NCBI GenBank assembly: GCA_044370375.1
Contig: JBILVQ010000126.1
Coordinates: 1-8,949 of the forward strand
Origin: JBILVQ01 sp044370375
Lineage (GTDB): Bacteria > Bacteroidota > Bacteroidia > UBA4408
DNA: 8,949 bases
Reading direction: 5' to 3'
Part shown: positions 1 to 5,952 of the stretch, one piece after another
How the letters are laid out: the number at the start of each line of letters is the position of its first letter
Position numbering within the stretch: the first letter of the stretch is position 1
Notes under the pieces: model-generated
What the model was told of the DNA's origin: nothing
The model's database searches: none
What the model saw: only the letters and a program-made list of their open reading frames with translations
Position numbers and translations under genes: made by a program

Positions 1-1
1 T

Positions 2-997
2 AATCCCAAATTTCTTTATCAGGTATTGCCCTACAAGGCAATGGGGCTTGATTTAACTATTCCTGAAATGAATTCTCAGGTTTTCTTCAACGCCTTGCCC
101 AAAGGCCTTTTCAAGAATTTAGAAAGGATTCAATCGCGCGGTAACCTGCAATACGATTTGCATTTTTTTATTGATACCAGAACTCCGGATTCTCTTGAGT
201 TTTCATCCACCTTGAAGAAAAACAAATTTCAAATTACAGGATTCGGGAATTCCAACCTACTAAAACTTAACGATGAGTTTTCTTATACTGCCTATGAGCG
301 TGGTGTTGCGGTAAAAACCTTTTTGGTAGGACCCAGCAATCCTGCCTTCTGCCCCCTAACGGAAATTAGTCCTTACCTGGTAAATGCAGTCATGACCTCC
401 GAAGACGGAAATTTTTTCTTTCACAATGGATTTAACGAAGAAGCTTTTAGAAAATCGATTGCTGAAAATTATAAAAAGGGCCGCTTTGCACGCGGAGGAA
501 GCACTATTTCTATGCAATTGGTTAAGAATGTTTTTCTTACTCGAAACAAAACTATTTCCCGCAAACTGGAAGAAGCCATGATTGTTTGGATGATTGAAAG
601 TAACCGTTTGGTGAGCAAAGAAAGGATGCTGGAAGTTTATTTCAACATTATTGAGTGGGGACCGGGAATCTACGGCATTACCGAAGCCTCTCAATACTAT
701 TTCAAAAAGAAACCCTCCGAACTCAATCTGGAAGAGAGCATTTATCTGGCCATGATTGTTCCAAGACCCAAAGGGTTTAAGTACTATTTTGATGCGGAAG
801 GAAAAATTAAAGAACCATATTTTGGATATTTCCGCTTAATTTCCGGCATGTTGGAAAAAAAAGGCATCATTCAGGAAGGAGAAAAAATTGAAAGTCCGGC
901 CACCCTTGAATTAAAAGGACAGGCCAAAGAGCTGGTAATAAAACCCGATACCCTGGCCACAGATTCTCTTCCTTTGCTCGAAGAGCTTTTCGAATAG
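2..997 (+). CDS. Monofunctional biosynthetic peptidoglycan glycosyltransferase (GT51), 5'-truncated by window edge
   Basis: This enzyme polymerises lipid II into glycan strands at the outer face of the inner membrane. The frame is open from base 2 with no stop, so the gene starts upstream and the TTG at 26 is not a real start. The GT51 motifs appear in order. First is EDGNFFFHNG with the catalytic Glu at 401-403, then GGSTISMQLVKN (about 497-532) and RKLEEA (about 563-580). Next is MLEVYFNIIEWGPGIYGI with the second conserved Glu at 632-634, and last ASQYYFKK (about 686-709). No transpeptidase domain follows; the protein ends about 75 residues after the last motif, so it is MtgA-like rather than a bifunctional PBP1. 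About 125 visible residues precede the GT51 core and belong to an N-terminal region I cannot assign. It is longer than a simple membrane anchor, so the whole protein is larger than proteobacterial MtgA. The family call is firm; the gene symbol is left blank because the N-terminus is unseen. Confidence 0.9.
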   Translation, partial: NPKFLYQVLPYKAMGLDLTIPEMNSQVFFNALPKGLFKNLERIQSRGNLQYDLHFFIDTRTPDSLEFSSTLKKNKFQITGFGNSNLLKLNDEFSYTAYERGVAVKTFLVGPSNPAFCPLTEISPYLVNAVMTSEDGNFFFHNGFNEEAFRKSIAENYKKGRFARGGSTISMQLVKNVFLTRNKTISRKLEEAMIVWMIESNRLVSKERMLEVYFNIIEWGPGIYGITEASQYYFKKKPSELNLEESIYLAMIVPRPKGFKYYFDAEGKIKEPYFGYFRLISGMLEKKGIIQEGEKIESPATLELKGQAKELVIKPDTLATDSLPLLEELFE

Positions 998-998
998 C

Positions 999-1036
999 CT
1001 TTTCCATTCCTTTGAGGGAGGTCAAAATGTGAAAAG
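999..1036 (+). terminator. Weak hairpin after the glycosyltransferase gene
   Basis: CTTTTCCATT at 999-1008 pairs with AATG-T-GAAAAG at 1026-1036, with one bulged T. An inner TTGA/TCAA pair (1012-1015 with 1022-1025) closes a six-base loop. The hairpin starts two bases after the stop codon. No T tract follows, so it is not a canonical intrinsic terminator. It may only slow polymerase or protect a 3' end. Confidence 0.25.
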
Positions 1037-1042
1037 ATTTGG

Positions 1043-1050
1043 TAAATTTG
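1043..1050 (+). promoter_or_regulatory. Bacteroidota -7 box (TAAATTTG) for the reductase gene
   Basis: TAAATTTG matches the Bacteroidota sigma-A -7 consensus TAnnTTTG exactly and lies 20 bases before the ATG at 1071, which would give a leader of roughly a dozen bases. No TTG -33 element is seen at the usual 17-23 base spacing; the nearest TTTG (1011-1014) is too far upstream. The reductase gene may therefore have its own transcript, separate from the glycosyltransferase gene. Confidence 0.45.
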
Positions 1051-1070
1051 CAGCCATTTTATGAATTAAT

Positions 1071-2141
1071 ATGGCCAGATTTCATCAACTCGTTGTTAAG
1101 GACATCAAAAGAGAAACCCCTGAATGTGTTTCCATTGCATTGGATGTGCCCACCTCCTTACAACCTGAATTCACCTATAAACAGGGACAATATATTACCT
1201 TTAAACTAGAGGTAAACGGTGAAGAAATCAGACGGTCCTACTCTCTTTGTTCAAGCCCTGTGGCTGATCAGGAAATTCGGGTTGCAGTTAAAATGGTTGA
1301 AAATGGGAAAGGTTCCAACTATTTGAATAAGCAACTAAAAACCGGTGATCAGGTTTCGGTGATGAGTCCCACAGGAAACTTCTTCAGTGAATTAAATGCG
1401 GCCAATCAAATTCACTACCATTTGTTTGCCGGTGGTAGCGGAATAACACCGATGTTTTCTATCATCAAATCGGTTTTGGCAATAGAACCATCAAGTAAAA
1501 TTACCTTGTACTATGGAAACAAGGATGAGCAGTCGACCATATTCTATAAGGCCTTGAACGATTTGGCAGGCATGAATGCAAGCCGCTTTGCGATTCATTT
1601 TGTTTTCCAACAATCTTCTTCTGCATTGCCCGATCTCAATCAGGGCATCATGAATAAGGAAAAGAACGCTGCTTTAATCAGTCAATTTGTAAATCCTGCC
1701 GAAAAAAACGAATTCTTTATTTGTGGGCCCGGCCCCATGATGGAGGCCGCAAAAGAGGCTTTGCTGGAAAAAGCAATTCCGATGGAATTAATCCACATAG
1801 AATATTTCACGGCTCCTGCACAAGAGAAAAAAATTGAAGAAAATTCCCATGGTCGAAAAAATGCCAAGGCTACAATTATCCTTGACGGGGACGAATTCCA
1901 GTTGGAAATAAAGGCCAATGAGAGCATATTGGAGGCCGCATTGCGCATGAACATTGATGCGCCTTATGCTTGTCAGGGTGGATCGTGCTGTACCTGCAGA
2001 GCAAAATTAATGGAAGGGAAGGTGGAAATGGAAGTGAATTATGCCTTGTTAGACAAAGAAGTAAAAGAAGGATTTATACTCACCTGTCAATCTTACGCAC
2101 TAACTGACCATTTGGTGGTAGATTATGACCGTGGTAAATAG
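1071..2141 (+). CDS. PaaE-like ferredoxin-NAD(P)H reductase with C-terminal 2Fe-2S domain
   Basis: This is a three-domain cytoplasmic electron-transfer protein of 356 residues that passes electrons from NAD(P)H through a flavin to a 2Fe-2S cluster and on to an oxygenase or similar acceptor. The flavin-binding motif RRSYS is at residues 54-58 in an N-terminal beta-barrel (about 1-105). The nucleotide-binding domain shows GGSGITP at 121-127 and CGPGPMM at 218-224. The C-terminal plant-type ferredoxin domain (about 265-356) has cluster ligands C301, C306, C309 and C339, in a CX4CX2C...C pattern. Domain order and length match PaaE, the reductase of phenylacetyl-CoA epoxidase, but paaABCD genes are absent from the window, so that pathway role is not supported here. 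Orphan relatives are common in Bacteroidota, and the partner oxygenase is unknown. The ATG at 1071 fits the upstream -7 box and the beginning of the flavodoxin-reductase fold. Confidence 0.88.
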   Translation: MARFHQLVVKDIKRETPECVSIALDVPTSLQPEFTYKQGQYITFKLEVNGEEIRRSYSLCSSPVADQEIRVAVKMVENGKGSNYLNKQLKTGDQVSVMSPTGNFFSELNAANQIHYHLFAGGSGITPMFSIIKSVLAIEPSSKITLYYGNKDEQSTIFYKALNDLAGMNASRFAIHFVFQQSSSALPDLNQGIMNKEKNAALISQFVNPAEKNEFFICGPGPMMEAAKEALLEKAIPMELIHIEYFTAPAQEKKIEENSHGRKNAKATIILDGDEFQLEIKANESILEAALRMNIDAPYACQGGSCCTCRAKLMEGKVEMEVNYALLDKEVKEGFILTCQSYALTDHLVVDYDRGK

Positions 2142-2182
2142 TGAAATAATTAGGGTGTTTAGGTTTAGTAAGCCCTATTTCA
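2142..2182. terminator. Possible bidirectional terminator between convergent genes
   Basis: The 41-base gap between two convergent stop codons holds an imperfect inverted repeat. TGAAA (2142-2146) pairs with TTTCA (2178-2182), and TAGGG (2151-2155) pairs with CCCTA (2173-2177), with TAAT bulged on the left arm and a 17-base loop. The position suits a shared terminator, but neither side has a strong T tract, so confidence is low. Confidence 0.35.
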
Positions 2183-2956
2183 TTAATAAAATCTGAAGGA
2201 ATAACCGATATTTAAGGATAAATTCTTAATTTTAGAATAGATGATTCCCTGATCGGTTATCAGACCTTGGGCCATGCTATTTCGAAAATACCTAACCTCT
2301 GTACTTCTCCAATCTTGCTGACTCCAGATATATTCCGAAGATAAGTAAAAGCTTGATTTACGGAAAGTAAAAATTGTTTTTAGCCCCACCATCGGCACCA
2401 TAAAATTTCTTCCCAGATTATAGGCTCTCCAATCTTGATTGATGTAAACGGAATCACTGGCAGAAAACATTGAACCGTTGCTACTTCCTCCCGAAAAAAA
2501 GCCCTCCTTCTTCATAGAGAGCAGCACATACCCCGCATAGGGTTCAAGTGAAAACCATTTTTTACGGGTTGTAACTTGATAACCTATCCTGAGCTGATAT
2601 TTTCTATAGCCACTGTGATCGGTCATGACACTGGAAGATCCGGAAGCAAGTATTGCCGGGTCTGAATAACCATAGGTAACCGAATAGGAATGAAGAGTGA
2701 TTCCAGCCTCTGCCCTAAACTTCTTCCATCGGGTTTTTAGAAAAAAACCAACCTGCGGATCGGCATAAGGATTTCCTTTTTTAATAAAGCCATTAGACTG
2801 TATTCTGTCTTGAAAACACAACGTAATTCCTGATTCAAGGGCCAATGAAACTCCAAAATTTCTTTCCTTTCTTTCAGCAACAAAATCTTGAGCTTTTGAG
2901 TTAACAAAGGCCAACAAAATGAAAAAAAGAGATAATTGAAATCGTTTTTGAAGCAT
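2183..2956 (-). CDS. Predicted outer-membrane beta-barrel protein, function unknown
   Basis: I do not recognise a named family. The 257-residue product starts with a signal peptide: basic MLQKR, a hydrophobic stretch, then SKA-Q with likely cleavage after A22. The mature part is rich in alternating polar/aromatic segments typical of transmembrane beta-strands, such as residues 67-76, 117-130, 136-148 and 186-198. It ends GYSFRFY, and a terminal aromatic preceded by alternating hydrophobics is the usual beta-barrel assembly signal. A barrel of roughly 8-12 strands is plausible by size. A serine/glycine-rich stretch (153-170) and SGSSS (105-109) look like surface loops. The motif QDWR occurs twice (174-177 and 214-217). 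A rho-independent terminator serving the gene upstream ends only 11 bases before the ATG, and no clear promoter box is visible, so how this gene is transcribed is unclear. Localisation is inferred; function is unknown. Confidence 0.72.
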   Translation of the reverse strand: MLQKRFQLSLFFILLAFVNSKAQDFVAERKERNFGVSLALESGITLCFQDRIQSNGFIKKGNPYADPQVGFFLKTRWKKFRAEAGITLHSYSVTYGYSDPAILASGSSSVMTDHSGYRKYQLRIGYQVTTRKKWFSLEPYAGYVLLSMKKEGFFSGGSSNGSMFSASDSVYINQDWRAYNLGRNFMVPMVGLKTIFTFRKSSFYLSSEYIWSQQDWRSTEVRYFRNSMAQGLITDQGIIYSKIKNLSLNIGYSFRFY

Positions 2957-2967
2957 GGTTAGCGAAT

Positions 2968-2995
2968 AAAAAAAAAGCCGGCAAATGCCGGCTTT
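2968..2995 (-). terminator. Rho-independent terminator of the 3014-3544 gene
   Basis: Read on the minus strand, AAAGCCGGCA (complement of 2986-2995) and TGCCGGCTTT (complement of 2974-2983) form a perfect stem with a GC-rich core of six pairs and a very short loop. A run of nine T follows (complement of 2968-2976). It begins 18 bases after the stop codon at 3014 and is the best terminator in the window. It sits only 11 bases before the start codon of the next gene on the same strand. Confidence 0.85.
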
Positions 2996-3013
2996 CTAAA
3001 TGAAATACAAAAA

Positions 3014-3544
3014 CTATTTTATTCTGCTTTCTGCAATATCAGTAATGTTACCATTGATAAATTCCTGATCAGAAAATGCTTTACCGGCCATTTTCTTTTT
3101 CAATTCATTTTCTAATTCAGTATCCTTTAACAAGGCAGAATTGTTGGTAAACAAAGTCTTTTCATCCTGAGTAACGGTAAAACTTGCGGCATTACCTTTA
3201 TTGGCTTGCAAAGAATTTACAGCAAATTGGCGTGCCAACCTGGAATGATATGCTGCTCTTTGAAACAAACCTGACTTAAATAATTCAAGGGCTTGGCGCT
3301 GATGAGCTACTGCTTTTGCGAAATCACCGGTAAAGTTTTTCCCGGTTTGCAATTGGGTATAGGCTGCCTGAATAGCTTTAGAGGTTTTAATTAAAAATTT
3401 GGCTGCAGGTTCTTTCAATTCATTCTTATCGAATTTCACAACAAACTTTGTTGCAGCAATAGCATTTTCCGATAGTGAAGTTAGAAAAATTGTGCAGGTT
3501 AAAAGAAAAGTAAACATCCTTGAAAAGGAAAAAATTGTTCTCAT
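3014..3544 (-). CDS. Small secreted helical protein, function unknown
   Basis: I do not recognise this 176-residue protein. It has a signal peptide with a long hydrophobic segment (about 10-24) and a probable AIA-A cleavage site near residue 30, so the mature protein is about 146 residues and periplasmic or surface-associated. The segment 45-115 is predicted mainly alpha-helical by eye. It has regularly spaced Ala, Leu and charged residues, resembling paired helices of TPR-like or four-helix folds, and carries H81 and H100 within AVAHQRQAL and AAYHSRLA. The C-terminal third is polar and charged, with LENELKKKM at 144-152. No cysteines remain after the signal peptide and there is no lipoprotein box. 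A -7/-33 pair overlaps the end of the upstream DAHP synthase gene, and a strong terminator follows the stop, so it may be transcribed alone or as the tail of the 5727-3598 unit. The coding call is well supported by the promoter, signal peptide and terminator. Confidence 0.75.
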   Translation of the reverse strand: MRTIFSFSRMFTFLLTCTIFLTSLSENAIAATKFVVKFDKNELKEPAAKFLIKTSKAIQAAYTQLQTGKNFTGDFAKAVAHQRQALELFKSGLFQRAAYHSRLARQFAVNSLQANKGNAASFTVTQDEKTLFTNNSALLKDTELENELKKKMAGKAFSDQEFINGNITDIAESRIK

Positions 3545-3574
3545 TTTTGAGTGTTTTATTTTGATTAAGCAGGG

Positions 3575-3603
3575 TAAATATACGAAAATTTAGAAAATCA
3601 AAA
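3575..3603 (-). promoter_or_regulatory. Candidate promoter of the 3014-3544 gene
   Basis: On the minus strand, TATATTTA (complement of 3575-3582) matches the Bacteroidota -7 box TAnnTTTG except at its last base. TTTTG (complement of 3599-3603) lies 16 bases further upstream as a -33 element and overlaps the stop codon of the DAHP synthase gene. The -7 box lies 30 bases before the ATG at 3544. The spacing is about one base short of the usual 17-23. Confidence 0.42.
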
Positions 3604-4719
3604 CGGAAGTTCCTTGAGGGGATTAACCTTCTTTTTTAAAACATCCGACTGAATTCGAATAGATTCTTCGTGAATCAACTGGTAAACCGCTTTAATAAAA
3701 TCGGGTTGTAGCCCAAGATTATTGCCTTCTTTCAGAGCCTTTCTGATTATTTTTCGCCACCTTTTTATTTGGAGGATACTGATATTGTGTTCCTTTTTAA
3801 ACTCCCCAATTTCTTTAGAAGCCTTCATTCTTTCTGCCAACATTAACAACAACTCATCATCAATTCTATCAATTTTGGCCCTGATGGCATCAATTTCACA
3901 CAGTAAATTCTCAGAAGTTTCAGGTGATTGACGAATTTCAAGGTGTTGAATAATTTGGTTCAACAGATAAGGAGAAACCTGCTGATGGGCATCGCTTAGG
4001 GCAAATTCAGGCTGACAATGGGTTTCGATCATCAAACCCTCCATCCCTAAATCCAGGGCTTTTTGCGCAATAGACTCAATTAATTCGGGCTTACCACCGA
4101 TATGACTCGGATCGCAAAAAACCTGAATTTGCGGAAAAATTTCTTTCAATCGAATAGGGATTTCCCATTGCGGAGGGTTTCTATACTGTGTTTTCAAGTA
4201 TTGATGAAATCCACGGTGCACCGCTGCAACCTTTAAAGAACCTGCCTTAAGCACCCTTTCAATGGCACCTACCCATAAATCTATATCCGGATGAATAGGA
4301 TTTTTCACCAATACAGGAACACCGGTACCTTGTATGGCATCTGCAATTTCCTGAACGGAAAAGGGGTTCACTACGGTACGAGCTCCGATCCACAAAATAT
4401 CAATTCCGGCTTTTAATGCCTCCTGAACATGACCTGCATTAGCTACTTCAATGGCCACAAGGAGGTTTGTTTCTGACTTCACCTCCTTCAACCATTCAAG
4501 GGCTGGTGCACCCATACCTTCAAAAGTTCCGGGTCTGGTTCTTGGTTTCCAAACACCAGCCCTGAAAATGGCATGGGGAAAATTAGCCGCAATTCCTCGT
4601 GCGGTGGACAAAACCTGGTCGCGTGATTCCGCACTGCACGGTCCGGCAATCAGGGTCAAAGGATGTTGTCCTATTGACCCGGCAAAGGGGCTAAATTCCT
4701 GATCTGGTTTAGGACTCAT
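3598..4719 (-). CDS. Bifunctional DAHP synthase / chorismate mutase (AroQ type) fusion
   Basis: The N-terminal part condenses phosphoenolpyruvate with erythrose 4-phosphate to DAHP, the first step of the shikimate pathway. The C-terminal part converts chorismate to prephenate. The synthase domain (about 20-250) shows GPCSAES (26-32), KPRT (58-61), GART (112-115), KNP (139-141), HRG (168-170), DPSH (203-206) and ETH (232-234). These are substrate and metal sites of the type I-beta class, with C28, H206 and E232 the expected metal ligands. The mutase domain (about 274-362) aligns with E. coli AroQ: R280, R297, K308, R320, S353 and Q357 match R11, R28, K39, R51, S84 and Q88. The positions of E. 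coli E52 and D48 are W321 and Q317. In the related Porphyromonas enzyme the fused mutase lets prephenate inhibit the synthase, and the same control is inferred here. Length (373) is normal. It lies 30 bp downstream of the deoxyhypusine-synthase-like gene, probably on the same transcript. Confidence 0.95.
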   Translation of the reverse strand: MSPKPDQEFSPFAGSIGQHPLTLIAGPCSAESRDQVLSTARGIAANFPHAIFRAGVWKPRTRPGTFEGMGAPALEWLKEVKSETNLLVAIEVANAGHVQEALKAGIDILWIGARTVVNPFSVQEIADAIQGTGVPVLVKNPIHPDIDLWVGAIERVLKAGSLKVAAVHRGFHQYLKTQYRNPPQWEIPIRLKEIFPQIQVFCDPSHIGGKPELIESIAQKALDLGMEGLMIETHCQPEFALSDAHQQVSPYLLNQIIQHLEIRQSPETSENLLCEIDAIRAKIDRIDDELLLMLAERMKASKEIGEFKKEHNISILQIKRWRKIIRKALKEGNNLGLQPDFIKAVYQLIHEESIRIQSDVLKKKVNPLKELPF

Positions 4720-4749
4720 GCCTAAATAACAACAAAGGATAATAAGTGT

Positions 4750-5727
4750 TTACCAACCCAATTGCCAAGCAAAAAACAAAGGAGCAACAATGGTTGCATC
4801 ACTCTCGATAATGAACTTTGGTGTTTCAATACCCAGTTTACCCCAAGTAATTTTTTCGTTAGGAACGGCTCCGGAGTAGGATCCATAACTTGTGGTTGAA
4901 TCAGATATCTGACAAAAATAACTCCAAAAAGGCACCTCTTCCCATTCCAAATCCTGATACATCATGGGAACAACGCAAATCGGGAAATCACCGGCAATAC
5001 CACCTCCAATCTGAAAAAATCCGACTCCTTTTCCTGAGGAGTTGTTTCTGTACCAATCGGCCAACCAAACCATGTATTCGATTCCGCTTTTCATGGTTGA
5101 TGCCTTCATTTCACCTTTGATAATATAGGAGGCGAAAATATTGCCCATGGTTGAATCTTCCCATCCGGGCACAACGATGGGAATATTTTTCTTGGCAGCT
5201 GCCAACATCCAGCTGTTAGCAGGGTCAATTTCATAATATTGTTCGAGATCGCCAGACAACAACATTTTGTACATATACTCATGTGGGAAATAACGTTCAC
5301 CCTTATCATCGGCATCTTTCCAAACTTTGTAAATATGTTTTTGCAGGCGTCTGAAGGCCTCCTCTTCCGGAATGCAGGTATCTGTTACACGGTTGAAATG
5401 ATTCTCAAGTAAATCCCATTCCTCTTTTGGACCCAAATCGCGATAATTGGGAACCCTTTTGTAATGGTTATGGGCTACCAGATTCATAATATCCTCTTCC
5501 AGATTGGCACCGGTGCAGGAAATAATCTGAACCTTATCTTGTCTGATCATTTCGGCCAAAGAAATTCCCAGTTCGGCCGTTGACATGGCTCCGGCAAGGG
5601 TAATCATCATTTTTCCATTATCAGCCAAATGTGACTCATAGGCTTGTGCAGCATCCATTAAGGCAGCTGCGTTAAAATGCAGATAATTTCTCTGCATAAA
5701 CTGAGATATCGGACCTCTATTTTTCAT
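4750..5727 (-). CDS. Deoxyhypusine-synthase-like protein (start corrected to the ATG at 5727)
   Basis: This 325-residue protein belongs to the deoxyhypusine synthase family, which uses NAD and spermidine to transfer an aminobutyl group. Bacteria lack eIF5A, and characterised bacterial relatives include homospermidine-type synthases, so the substrate here is open. Numbering is from the ATG at 5727. LAGAMSTAELG is at 44-54 and TGANLEED at 72-79, the latter matching the TxGGxEED dinucleotide-binding region. GGGIAGDF is at 241-248, SDS at 275-277, and TWGK at 294-297. K297 aligns with the catalytic lysine K329 of the human enzyme and W295 with W327. However, the KHH segment that follows the triple-Gly in eukaryotic enzymes reads AGDF-like here, so the active-site histidine pair is missing. 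The frame extends upstream to a GTG at 5847, but the extra 40 residues do not look like family sequence, and a -7 box lies between the two starts. NAD-dependent polyamine chemistry is likely; the exact reaction is unknown. Confidence 0.88.
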   Translation of the reverse strand: MKNRGPISQFMQRNYLHFNAAALMDAAQAYESHLADNGKMMITLAGAMSTAELGISLAEMIRQDKVQIISCTGANLEEDIMNLVAHNHYKRVPNYRDLGPKEEWDLLENHFNRVTDTCIPEEEAFRRLQKHIYKVWKDADDKGERYFPHEYMYKMLLSGDLEQYYEIDPANSWMLAAAKKNIPIVVPGWEDSTMGNIFASYIIKGEMKASTMKSGIEYMVWLADWYRNNSSGKGVGFFQIGGGIAGDFPICVVPMMYQDLEWEEVPFWSYFCQISDSTTSYGSYSGAVPNEKITWGKLGIETPKFIIESDATIVAPLFFAWQLGW

Positions 5728-5745
5728 AATCCTGTTTTGGGCCTG

Positions 5746-5753
5746 CAAAGGTA
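5746..5753 (-). promoter_or_regulatory. Bacteroidota -7 box (TACCTTTG) for the 5727-3598 unit
   Basis: On the minus strand TACCTTTG matches TAnnTTTG exactly and lies 18 bases before the ATG at 5727, giving a leader of about a dozen bases. A TTG upstream is only 11 bases away, too close for a standard -33 element. The box lies downstream of the alternative GTG at 5847, which supports the ATG at 5727. It probably drives both the deoxyhypusine-synthase-like and DAHP synthase genes, since no hairpin lies between them. Confidence 0.55.
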
Positions 5754-5929
5754 TGGTAAATTGGCAATTTTCGGCTTTTGAAAACCAATTTACCCTAGCC
5801 CAAGGAGGAATGGCCCTCCAGCCCTTTGGCTCATGATTTAATACCACAAAAACATATTAAGGAAGGATTAATCAAATAAATCCTAATTGTTAAATTGACC
5901 TCCGATTCCAGTTTTAGGCGGAAAAAGGC

Positions 5930-5937
5930 TATCTTCG
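5930..5937 (+). promoter_or_regulatory. Candidate -7 box (TATCTTCG) for the lamin-tail gene
   Basis: TATCTTCG differs from TAnnTTTG at one base and lies 15 bases before the ATG at 5953. No well-spaced TTG -33 element is seen. Together with the minus-strand box at 5746-5753 it makes the 225-base gap 5728-5952 a divergent promoter region. I see no other feature or operator-like repeat in that gap. Confidence 0.4.
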
Positions 5938-5952
5938 CGCAAATTTTGTTAC

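Noticed and set aside
356..694. Minus-strand open frame of 112 codons
   Set aside because: It lies wholly inside the GT51 core on the opposite strand, shows no family features and is a shadow of that gene.
1682..1954. Minus-strand open frame of 90 codons
   Set aside because: It is antisense to the reductase gene, whose motifs are intact, and has no supporting signals.
2308..2440. Repeated TCTCCAATCTTG sequence
   Set aside because: The two copies encode the QDWR motif twice in the barrel protein; 12 bases in coding sequence is too little to call a DNA repeat element.
3399..3593. Plus-strand open frame of 64 codons overlapping the start of the secreted helical protein
   Set aside because: Most of it is antisense to the signal peptide region of the minus-strand gene, and the rest covers that gene's promoter; no domain or start context is seen.
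3722..3931. Plus-strand open frame of 69 codons
   Set aside because: It is antisense to the chorismate mutase domain and not protein-like beyond chance.
4451..4702. Plus-strand open frame of 83 codons
   Set aside because: It is antisense to the conserved N-terminus of DAHP synthase.
4720..4749. Possible -7 box (TATCCTTTG on the minus strand) before the DAHP synthase gene
   Set aside because: It has one base too many between TA and TTTG and lacks a -33 element, so a separate promoter is not supported.
4890..5315. Two overlapping short frames (4890-5120 plus, 5106-5315 minus)
   Set aside because: Both lie inside the deoxyhypusine-synthase-like gene in other frames; its conserved motifs span the same region.
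5728..5952. Searched for a small gene, RNA gene or operator repeat in the longest intergenic gap
   Set aside because: Apart from the two -7 boxes, no convincing frame, hairpin or inverted repeat is visible.
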